Assembly: GCA_016779505.1 (NCBI GenBank)
Contig: JADHNM010000061.1
Location: 1 to 5,313 of the forward strand
Source: SAR86 cluster bacterium
GTDB lineage: Bacteria > Pseudomonadota > Gammaproteobacteria > Magnimaribacterales > D2472
Reading direction: 5' to 3'
DNA: 5,313 bases
In this document: piece after piece, positions 1 through 5,313 of the stretch
How positions within the stretch are numbered: position 1 is the stretch's first letter
How the letters are laid out: every line of letters begins with the position of its first letter
The notes under the pieces: generated by a model
What the model was told of the DNA's origin: nothing
Databases searched by the model: none
Seen by the model: the letters and a program-made list of their open reading frames with translations, nothing else
Position numbers and translations under genes: made by a program

Positions 1-1691
1 TTCATACTAAATCCCAAACCAAAGAAGTTTTTTCAGCAGCTCAAAAACAACTGATGAATATTAGAATGCTGGATGAAAATCATATTAGTATTTCATTGGA
101 TGAAACCTCCTCAGACCTAGAGGTTCAGAGCATAGCAAAACTTTTTAAATGCATCGCAAAAAAAGAGAAGGCTGTTTCAAGCTATGACCTGCCTAATAAT
201 ATCCTAAGATCATCTGAATATCTCACTCACCCAGTGTTTCACTTGTATCGAACTGAAACAGAGATGCTGAGGTACATAAGAAAGCTGTGCGATAAAGACA
301 TTGCCTTGGATAGAGCCATGATTCCTTTGGGCTCATGCACCATGAAATTAAACGCTACATCTGAAATGATTCCAGTTGGCTGGGAAGAATTCTCAAATAT
401 TCATCCCTATGCTCCCCAAGATCAGGTAGCTGGATATAAAATCTTAATAGAAGATCTGGAAGCAAAACTCTCTGAAATCACTGGTTATGCAGCTGTATCT
501 TTGCAACCAAATGCAGGCTCTCAAGGAGAATATGCTGGATTATTGGCAATCGATGCGTTTCATAGAAGCAATGGAGATCAACAAAGAAAGATTTGCTTGA
601 TTCCTGAATCAGCTCACGGAACAAACCCTGCATCTGCACAAATGGCTGGCATGAAGGTGCTGCCAATCAGTTGTGATAAAAAAGGAAACATTGATCTTGA
701 GGATTTAAAAGAAAAAGCCACTCATCATTCTAATGAATTGGCTGCCATCATGATCACCTACCCTTCAACGCATGGAGTCTTTGAGACAACAGTGAGCGAA
801 GTATGCAAGATTATCCATGATCATGGCGGGAAGGTTTATATCGACGGAGCCAACCTAAATGCGATGGTTGGTTTATGTAAACCAGGAGAATTTGGGGGTG
901 ATGTGTCTCACCTCAATCTCCACAAGACTTTCTGCATTCCTCATGGGGGCGGTGGACCCGGCGTTGGCCCGATTGGCGTCGTTGAAGATTTAGTCCCACA
1001 TTTGCCAACTGATCCTCTCACCTACAAACAAACATCAAAGAATGTTGGGCCAGTTGCAGCTACAAATTTTGGCAGCGCTTCTATTCTTCCAATCAGTTGG
1101 ATGTATATTCAAATGATGGGAGCATCCGGGCTTAGAAAAGCTACACAAGTTGCAATTCTCAGTGCCAATTATATTGCCCAAAAATTGAGTTCACACTATA
1201 AAATCTTATATACAGGAAAAAATGGCTTAATTGCACATGAATGCATTCTTGATATCAGGCCCTTAAAAGAATTATGTGGGGTTGAGGTTGATGATATCGC
1301 TAAGCGATTAATAGATTTTGGGTTTCATGCTCCCACTATGTCATTCCCAGTTCCTGGAACACTAATGATTGAACCCACTGAGAGCGAATCATTAGTGGAG
1401 TTAGATCGATTTATTGAAGCAATGATTAGCATTCGTAATGAAATTAACCAAATCGAAGAGGGAACATACTCTGTTGAGGATAGCCCCCTGAGAAACGCCC
1501 CGCATTGCGCTGAAAAAGTGACCAGCGATAATTGGCAATATAAATATTCTCGCTCTATAGCTGCTTATCCAGCAGAGCTAAAAGGCAGGAATAAATATTG
1601 GCCGCCTATTGGAAGAGTTGACAATGTCTATGGTGACAAGAACCTGATGTGCTCTTGCCCTTCCATGTCAGATTATCAAGAAGAAAATTAA
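1..1691 (+). CDS. gcvP: Glycine dehydrogenase (decarboxylating), P protein of the glycine cleavage system; 5'-partial
   Basis: The P protein is the PLP-dependent subunit that decarboxylates glycine and passes the aminomethyl group to the lipoyl arm of the H protein in the cytoplasm. The frame is open from the left edge (first whole codon at 3). Residues before the ATG at 54 read like the linker between the two halves of fused GcvP and run into the ISLDET motif, so the ATG at 54 is internal and the gene is probably the long fused type (about 950 residues). By comparison with E. coli GcvP, roughly 400 N-terminal residues are missing. Numbering from that Met: PLGSCTMKLN at 91-100, SAHGTNP at 186-192, the PLP-contacting DGANLNA at 264-270, the Schiff-base lysine in HLNLHKTF at K291 (codon 924-926), and a glycine-rich loop at 298-307. 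The C terminus with VYGDKNLMCSCP is complete. The stop overlaps the convergent phosphatase gene. The identification is very secure; fusion of the two halves is inferred from the linker. Confidence 0.97.
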   Translation, partial: HTKSQTKEVFSAAQKQLMNIRMLDENHISISLDETSSDLEVQSIAKLFKCIAKKEKAVSSYDLPNNILRSSEYLTHPVFHLYRTETEMLRYIRKLCDKDIALDRAMIPLGSCTMKLNATSEMIPVGWEEFSNIHPYAPQDQVAGYKILIEDLEAKLSEITGYAAVSLQPNAGSQGEYAGLLAIDAFHRSNGDQQRKICLIPESAHGTNPASAQMAGMKVLPISCDKKGNIDLEDLKEKATHHSNELAAIMITYPSTHGVFETTVSEVCKIIHDHGGKVYIDGANLNAMVGLCKPGEFGGDVSHLNLHKTFCIPHGGGGPGVGPIGVVEDLVPHLPTDPLTYKQTSKNVGPVAATNFGSASILPISWMYIQMMGASGLRKATQVAILSANYIAQKLSSHYKILYTGKNGLIAHECILDIRPLKELCGVEVDDIAKRLIDFGFHAPTMSFPVPGTLMIEPTESESLVELDRFIEAMISIRNEINQIEEGTYSVEDSPLRNAPHCAEKVTSDNWQYKYSRSIAAYPAELKGRNKYWPPIGRVDNVYGDKNLMCSCPSMSDYQEEN

Positions 1692-2356
1692 ATTAGCGGC
1701 AGATAGATTACTTCCCAGCCCCTCTCATTAGATATTGCCTCAAGTTTTGTATCTGGATTTACCGCCTTTGGAAATTCAACTGCCTCCAACAATGGTAGAT
1801 CATTAATCGAGTCTGAATAAAAGGTTACTTGTGAAAAATTATTGTATTGATGGGCTTTCATCCAGGTTTCTACTAATTTTAACTTACCCTCGCCTAAGGC
1901 AGATGGAGAAATAAACTCACCTGAGCATTTGCTGTCTTTAAACTCAACCCGTGTGCCTATCACATGATCAATTTCCAGTCTTCGCGCTATTGGCTTAACA
2001 ATTAATTCATTTGTCGCACTTGCAAGTAAAATGATGTCGCCTTTGTCATGATGATCATGAATTAACTTAAGTGCAAAAATATTGATCATTGGTTCAATAA
2101 TCTTCTCAACAAAAGGCGAGATAATTGTATTTATTTCATCTTCAGTCAAACCCTTGTAGGGCTTTAAGGCAAAAGTTGTATATTCATTAAAATCTAGCTG
2201 GCCTTGATGATAGTCTTTAATGAATTCATCGTTTTTAAGCTTGGCAGTTTCATCCAGAAGATTTATATCTACCAAGTAATTAATCATCGAATAATCTGAA
2301 TCGCCATTTAGAATGGTATTATCTAAGTCAAAAATTGCTAAATCAGGCTTGCTCAT
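1688..2356 (-). CDS. HAD superfamily subclass-IB hydrolase (phosphoserine phosphatase-like)
   Basis: This 222-residue protein is a predicted cytoplasmic Mg2+-dependent phosphomonoesterase. All four HAD motifs are present: motif I FDLDNT with nucleophile D10 and acid D12, motif II Ser113 in LASAT, motif III Lys158 in GEGK, and motif IV SDSINDLPLL with D182 and D186. The segment between motifs I and II (about 15-100) is helical in character, as expected for the C1-type cap of subclass IB, the SerB-like group. It has no signal peptide or membrane segment. A related HAD-IB gene sits beside rppH in Pseudomonas (PA0335), where I recall it being assigned as histidinol-phosphate phosphatase; that substrate is only a hypothesis here. 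The start is chosen because MSKPDLAIFDLDNT gives the usual short lead into motif I. No clear Shine-Dalgarno precedes it, and any promoter must lie inside rppH. Family assignment is confident, substrate is not. Confidence 0.9.
   Translation of the reverse strand: MSKPDLAIFDLDNTILNGDSDYSMINYLVDINLLDETAKLKNDEFIKDYHQGQLDFNEYTTFALKPYKGLTEDEINTIISPFVEKIIEPMINIFALKLIHDHHDKGDIILLASATNELIVKPIARRLEIDHVIGTRVEFKDSKCSGEFISPSALGEGKLKLVETWMKAHQYNNFSQVTFYSDSINDLPLLEAVEFPKAVNPDTKLEAISNERGWEVIYLPLI
2314..2322 (+). promoter_or_regulatory. Possible extended -10 element for the rppH-thyA cluster
   Basis: TGGTATTAT fits an extended -10 element (TG, one base, then TATTAT, one mismatch from TATAAT). It lies about 50 nt before the rppH start, inside the N-terminal coding region of the opposite-strand phosphatase gene. 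No convincing -35 box is seen 17 bp upstream (ATCTGA at 2294-2299). Because the intergenic gap is only 16 bp, the rightward promoter has to lie in this coding region, but in AT-rich DNA such a match can arise by chance. Confidence 0.3.
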
Positions 2357-2362
2357 AAGGAG
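2357..2362 (+). promoter_or_regulatory. Shine-Dalgarno site of rppH
   Basis: AAGGAG lies 10 nt before the ATG at 2373. It is the clearest ribosome binding site in the window and fixes the rppH start. It abuts the start codon of the divergent phosphatase gene (2354-2356, minus strand), so this site takes up more than a third of the 16-bp gap between the two genes. Confidence 0.8.
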
Positions 2363-2372
2363 TTAATCTAAC

Positions 2373-2855
2373 ATGAATGATAAATCTTACAGAAAAAATG
2401 TTGGCTTAATTGTCTTAGATAAAAAAAACCAGCTATTAATCTGCAGAAGAAAAAGTAAAAAAACTTGGCAATTCCCACAAGGTGGAATTGATGCCGGTGA
2501 ATCTAATATCAAAGCAGCTTATAGAGAACTATATGAAGAAGTGGGCATTAAAAAAAATCAAGTCAAAGTTATTAAAGAAAGTAAGTATTGGTACCACTAT
2601 GACTTACCAGTGAAGTACCAACCATGGCCCAAAAGTTTAAAAAATTTTAAAGGTCAAACTCAAAAATGGTACATGCTGAAAGCTAACACAGAACTAAAAA
2701 TCAATCTCTTGAATGAGGTGCCACAAGAATTTGTAGAATATAAATGGTCAACCTACTGGCATGCTTTAGCCAGTGTTGTTCCCTTTAAACAAAATGTCTA
2801 TAGAAGTGTCCTAAATGAATTCCTTCCAGCATATATACAATTACATAATGATTGA
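2373..2855 (+). CDS. rppH: RNA pyrophosphohydrolase (Nudix hydrolase)
   Basis: RppH removes pyrophosphate from 5'-triphosphorylated (or diphosphorylated) mRNA and so opens transcripts to 5'-monophosphate-dependent decay by RNase E. The 160-residue product carries a perfect Nudix box at residues 37-59: G37, E43, then REL-Y-EE-V-G-I with metal-binding E52, E55 and E56. The lead-in SYRKNVG, the TWQFPQGGI segment, GQTQKWY at 94-100 and the C-terminal SYW-like/VVPFK/VYR region follow E. coli RppH, which separates it from other Nudix families. It is about 16 residues shorter than the E. coli protein and lacks its basic C-terminal tail. The ATG is supported by a strong AAGGAG. The stop overlaps the start chosen for the next gene. 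It is the first gene of a rightward cluster and carries three A7-A8 tracts. Assignment is secure. Confidence 0.95.
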   Translation: MNDKSYRKNVGLIVLDKKNQLLICRRKSKKTWQFPQGGIDAGESNIKAAYRELYEEVGIKKNQVKVIKESKYWYHYDLPVKYQPWPKSLKNFKGQTQKWYMLKANTELKINLLNEVPQEFVEYKWSTYWHALASVVPFKQNVYRSVLNEFLPAYIQLHND

Positions 2856-3654
2856 AATTTTTATTTATCTTTCGCTTGGTGCATGCACAGGATTGCTTGC
2901 TGGTATGTTTGGAATTGGTGGAGGCAGCATATTGGTCCCATCTCTTATTTTTATTTTTTACGGCATGGGTTTTGAGGGCTCTATTATTGTGCTTATGGCG
3001 ATAGGAACATCGCTGGCAAGCATATTCTTTTCCGCTATCTCCTCTGCCCTTTCGCATCACAACAAAAGAAGTGTGGAATGGTCATTGGTTATGCCGTTAT
3101 CTGTAGGCATGATTGTGGGTGCTGTGATTGGAGCTGGATATGCAGCAACTCTTTCAAATGAAAATTTAAAGTGGATTATAACAATTTTCCTTATAGTTAT
3201 TGGTATAGAAATGATCTCAGGCTTGACACAAGCTCTTGCAAAAAAAGATAAAGGGTTCATATCTCTTTCGAAATTTATGGTTCCAGGGCATGGATCATGG
3301 ATAGGATTTTTATCATCAATTATTGGTATTGGAGGCGGTTCATTTACAACTCCGTTAATGATTGCTGGAGGCTATAATATTCGACAAGGAATTGGAACCG
3401 CTGCAGCTTGTGGGGTTCCCATTGCTGCTGCAGGAGCAATTGGATACATGTATTATGGACAAACTGTTGAAGTAAACCTCCCCTCAGGAGCTGTTGGGTA
3501 TGTTTTTTGGCCAGCTGTTATATCAATTTCATTAGCTAGTATTTTTACAGCCAAACTAGGAGCTAATATTAGTCACTCTATTTCTGAAAAAGCGCTGAAA
3601 GTATCCTTTGGTATATTTCTAATTTTGGTAGGAATTTTGGTAGTAGCAAATTGA
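2848..3654 (+). CDS. TauE/SafE-family (TSUP) membrane permease
   Basis: This 268-residue inner-membrane protein has about eight hydrophobic segments and belongs to the TauE/SafE (TSUP) family, whose characterised members export or import sulfite, sulfoacetate, thiosulfate or similar organosulfur anions. The substrate cannot be read from the sequence. The two-fold internal repeat of the family is visible: FGIGGGS at 21-27 recurs as IGIGGGS at 159-165, and AIGTSLAS at 51-58 recurs as GIGTAAACGVP at 181-191. A charged loop around 130-146 separates the halves. The start at 2848 (8-bp overlap with rppH) places the first membrane helix right after the N terminus. An in-frame ATG at 2815, with AGAAG eight nt before it, would add 11 polar residues and cannot be excluded. 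A TauE-family gene also precedes lgt in Pseudomonas, so this is probably a conserved neighbour and not an insertion. Family is confident, substrate unknown. Confidence 0.88.
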   Translation: MIEIFIYLSLGACTGLLAGMFGIGGGSILVPSLIFIFYGMGFEGSIIVLMAIGTSLASIFFSAISSALSHHNKRSVEWSLVMPLSVGMIVGAVIGAGYAATLSNENLKWIITIFLIVIGIEMISGLTQALAKKDKGFISLSKFMVPGHGSWIGFLSSIIGIGGGSFTTPLMIAGGYNIRQGIGTAAACGVPIAAAGAIGYMYYGQTVEVNLPSGAVGYVFWPAVISISLASIFTAKLGANISHSISEKALKVSFGIFLILVGILVVAN

Positions 3655-4457
3655 TCATCGAGTTGTCAGATTTTTTCAATAACCCTAGCTTAATTGAAAT
3701 TGGCTGGATTAGAATCCAATATTACGCTGTCACATGGGTCTTATCAGCTATTTTCATTTTTCAATATCTAAAAAAGCATCAAATCATTGGAGAATTAAAA
3801 TTAAGCACCGATCAAGTAAATGATATTGTGTTTTTATATGGGTTAATATTTGGCGCCATGCTTGGCGGCAGATGTGGTTACATGTTTTTTTATGGTTTTG
3901 GTCAACTAGCATCAAATCCGTTAAGTTTATTTTTTATATGGGAGGGCGGTTTAAGTTTTCATGGCGGTTTAATGGGCGTGATAGTAAGTCTTTTTATCTA
4001 CTCCTACCAACATCGAATTTCTTTTCTTAGACTTGCTGACGCTATATGTATGGCTATGCCAATCGGGCTTGGCTTAGTAAGAATTGGAAACTTTTTAAAT
4101 GGAGAATTGTATGGCAGGCCCACTGATGGGACCTGGGGTTTTATTTTCCCAACAGATCCCTATGGGTTTACAAGACATCCCTCTCAACTCTATGAAGCAT
4201 TCTTTGAGGGCTTATTTCTCTTTATTCTACTGATATTTATTGGTACAAAAACTAATAAACACGGGGTTATCAGTGGGAGTTTTTTAATAGCATATGGATT
4301 AATAAGATTTTTTATTGAATACTTTAGGCAGCCTGATTCTCACATGGGTTTTGTTGCATTACAATTAAGCATGGGCCAACTTCTTAGCATCCCCATGGTT
4401 ATAATTGGGCTCATACTACTAACAAAATCATTAAGAAGAAATGAAGCAATATCTTGA
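3651..4457 (+). CDS. lgt: Prolipoprotein diacylglyceryl transferase
   Basis: Lgt is an integral inner-membrane enzyme that transfers diacylglycerol from phosphatidylglycerol to the lipobox cysteine of prolipoproteins, the first step of lipoprotein maturation. The 268-residue product has about seven membrane segments and the family motifs: HGGL at 104-107, the signature RIGNFLNGELYGR at 144-156 (R144, N147, E152, R156), HPSQLYEA at 176-183, and R219 with E223 in IRFFIEYFR. These align with E. coli H103, R143, N146, E151, R239 and E243. It is about 20 residues shorter than the E. coli enzyme, in the region before R219. The usual glycine just before R144 is valine. The start is a TTG whose last bases form the TGA stop of the upstream gene (TTGA overlap), suggesting coupled translation; GGTAG at 3639-3643 is a weak ribosome site. 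Its end overlaps thyA by 17 bp. Assignment is secure. Confidence 0.95.
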   Translation: MIIELSDFFNNPSLIEIGWIRIQYYAVTWVLSAIFIFQYLKKHQIIGELKLSTDQVNDIVFLYGLIFGAMLGGRCGYMFFYGFGQLASNPLSLFFIWEGGLSFHGGLMGVIVSLFIYSYQHRISFLRLADAICMAMPIGLGLVRIGNFLNGELYGRPTDGTWGFIFPTDPYGFTRHPSQLYEAFFEGLFLFILLIFIGTKTNKHGVISGSFLIAYGLIRFFIEYFRQPDSHMGFVALQLSMGQLLSIPMVIIGLILLTKSLRRNEAIS

Positions 4458-5307
4458 GCTTTTAGACTATATTTTGCGACATGGCGAGGATCGTGGAGAC
4501 AGAACTGGCACTGGTGTTATTTCATCTTTTGGCCATCAAATCCGCTTTAATCTTGAAGAAGGCTTCCCTGCCGTTACAACCAAGTCCCTTGCATGGAAAG
4601 GAGTGGTGTCTGAGCTGTTGTGGTTTTTAGAAGGATCTGATGATGAGCGCAGGCTGGCAGAAATTCGATTCCAAAAAGATAGATCTGAGCTAACCGATTT
4701 AAGTAGGTTTTCAACCATTTGGACAGACAACGCAGATAATCAAGGTGTTGAGCTTGGCTATGAAAATACTTCGACTACTAAAAAACTGGGCCCAGTATAT
4801 GGCGTCCAATGGAGAAATTGGACAGGTGTTGATCAAATTAAAAAACTGATCAATGATCTTCAATCTAATCCTAATGGCCGAAGACACATATTGAGCGCAT
4901 GGAATGTTGAAAAAATTGATTCTATGGCGCTCCCTCCCTGCCATGTAATGTCGCAGTTCTATGTTTCAACAAATGGTCGACTGTCCTGTCAGATGTATCA
5001 ACGGAGTGCAGACATGTTTTTAGGTGTGCCGTTTAATATTGCAAGTTATGCATTGCTTCAATCAATTTTAGCAAATATCCTAAACTTAGTACCAGGTGAA
5101 TTCGTGCACACCTTCGGCGATGCTCATATATATCACAACAGCATTGATCAGGTTAAAGAGCAGCTCACCAGAGAACCTAAAAAACTTCCAAAATTGATTA
5201 TGCCCAATCTTGATTCGATAGATGCGCTCAATAATTATTCTGTTGATGATTTTGTGTTAGAGGGATATGAATCACATCCAGCTTTAAAAGCTCCAATGGC
5301 AATATAG
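4441..5307 (+). CDS. thyA: Thymidylate synthase ThyA, long form
   Basis: ThyA methylates dUMP to dTMP with 5,10-methylene-tetrahydrofolate as carbon donor and reductant, giving dihydrofolate, in the cytoplasm. The catalytic residues are all present: R21 in DRTGTG, E58 in SELLWFLEG, R147-R148, nucleophile C167 in LPPCH, YQRS at 186-189 with R188, N199 in PFNIASYA (dUMP recognition), and H229/Y231 in HIYHN. The C terminus ends APMAI, like the closing APVAI of E. coli. At 288 residues it is longer than the 264 of E. coli. The surplus lies at about 73-116 around TIWTDNADN. There, and in GFPAVTTKSLAWK, it resembles phage T4 Td more than E. coli ThyA. The ATG overlaps the lgt end by 17 bp; purine-rich AAGAAG ends only 2 nt before it, which is unusually close, so translation is probably coupled. 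The complete stop is 6 bp from the right edge. A folA gene often lies nearby in relatives but cannot be seen here. Confidence 0.97.
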   Translation: MKQYLELLDYILRHGEDRGDRTGTGVISSFGHQIRFNLEEGFPAVTTKSLAWKGVVSELLWFLEGSDDERRLAEIRFQKDRSELTDLSRFSTIWTDNADNQGVELGYENTSTTKKLGPVYGVQWRNWTGVDQIKKLINDLQSNPNGRRHILSAWNVEKIDSMALPPCHVMSQFYVSTNGRLSCQMYQRSADMFLGVPFNIASYALLQSILANILNLVPGEFVHTFGDAHIYHNSIDQVKEQLTREPKKLPKLIMPNLDSIDALNNYSVDDFVLEGYESHPALKAPMAI

Positions 5308-5313
5308 ATTTAT

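Noticed and set aside
478..666. Minus-strand open frame of 62 codons in gcvP
   Set aside because: It lies opposite the conserved PLP-domain sequence of gcvP and has no features of its own.
54..1691. A stand-alone GcvPB (glycine dehydrogenase subunit 2) starting at the ATG at 54
   Set aside because: The frame is open upstream to the window edge and the residues before this Met match the interdomain linker of the fused enzyme, so the ATG is internal and the gene is only cut by the window.
1660..1760. Intrinsic terminator between gcvP and the phosphatase gene
   Set aside because: No GC-rich inverted repeat followed by a T tract was found on either strand, and both coding regions occupy the whole stretch.
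2357..2480. A sigma-70 promoter for the leftward phosphatase gene in the minus strand of rppH
   Set aside because: AT-rich hexamers such as TAAGAT occur on the minus strand, but none has a paired -35 box or clear extended -10, so no site could be preferred over chance.
2785..3060. Minus-strand open frame with several cysteines under the TauE-family gene
   Set aside because: It lies opposite the rppH end and the N-terminal half of a clear TauE-family protein, shows no recognisable domain, and its Cys/Lys/His richness follows from the complementary hydrophobic codons.
3057..3260. Minus-strand open frame of 67 codons
   Set aside because: It is fully inside the TauE-family gene on the opposite strand, without a motif, ribosome site or sign of an independent gene.
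4536..4944. Two overlapping minus-strand open frames opposite thyA
   Set aside because: Both are opposite highly conserved ThyA coding sequence and have no recognisable domains; they are shadows of thyA.
1..5313. A novel defence, mobile or other accessory system
   Set aside because: Every gene belongs to a well-known housekeeping or transport family in a conserved order, there are no repeats, recombinase genes or tRNA sites, and almost no non-coding sequence remains to hold an unexplained element.

Overview
The window looks like a compact, AT-rich gammaproteobacterial chromosome segment with ordinary housekeeping content. It holds five complete genes and one gene cut by the left edge. The clues to the group are the order rppH - TauE-type transporter - lgt - thyA, which resembles the conserved gammaproteobacterial rppH-ptsP-lgt-thyA neighbourhood (Pseudomonas also carries a TauE-family gene before lgt and a HAD phosphatase beside rppH), and a full-length-type GcvP. 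The low GC and near absence of spacers suggest a streamlined lineage, for example a marine oligotrophic gammaproteobacterium. That placement is inference and no species can be named from the sequence.

Layout. Positions 1-1691 (+) encode the C-terminal half of glycine dehydrogenase GcvP, with the start beyond the left edge. Positions 1688-2356 (-) encode a HAD subclass-IB phosphatase, convergent with gcvP and overlapping it by 4 bp. A 16-bp gap (2357-2372) separates this gene from the divergent rightward cluster: rppH (2373-2855), a TauE/SafE-family membrane protein (2848-3654), lgt (3651-4457) and thyA (4441-5307). The rightward genes overlap by 8, 4 and 17 bp, so they are very probably one translationally coupled operon. 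Only about 22 bp of the window are non-coding (2357-2372 and 5308-5313). There is no stretch over 300 bp without a gene, and no RNA gene, mobile element, CRISPR array or intrinsic terminator was seen.

How the genes relate. RppH starts 5'-end-dependent mRNA decay, Lgt attaches the lipid to prolipoproteins, and ThyA makes dTMP; their linkage is positional conservation rather than one pathway. GcvP and ThyA do meet in folate metabolism: glycine cleavage produces 5,10-methylene-tetrahydrofolate, which ThyA consumes. Here they belong to different transcription units, so the proximity may be coincidental.

No undescribed system was found. The points most worth a second look are the absence of ptsP from its usual place, a ThyA with an enlarged small domain resembling the phage T4 enzyme, a substitution in the Lgt signature, and extreme gene packing that forces promoters into neighbouring coding sequence.
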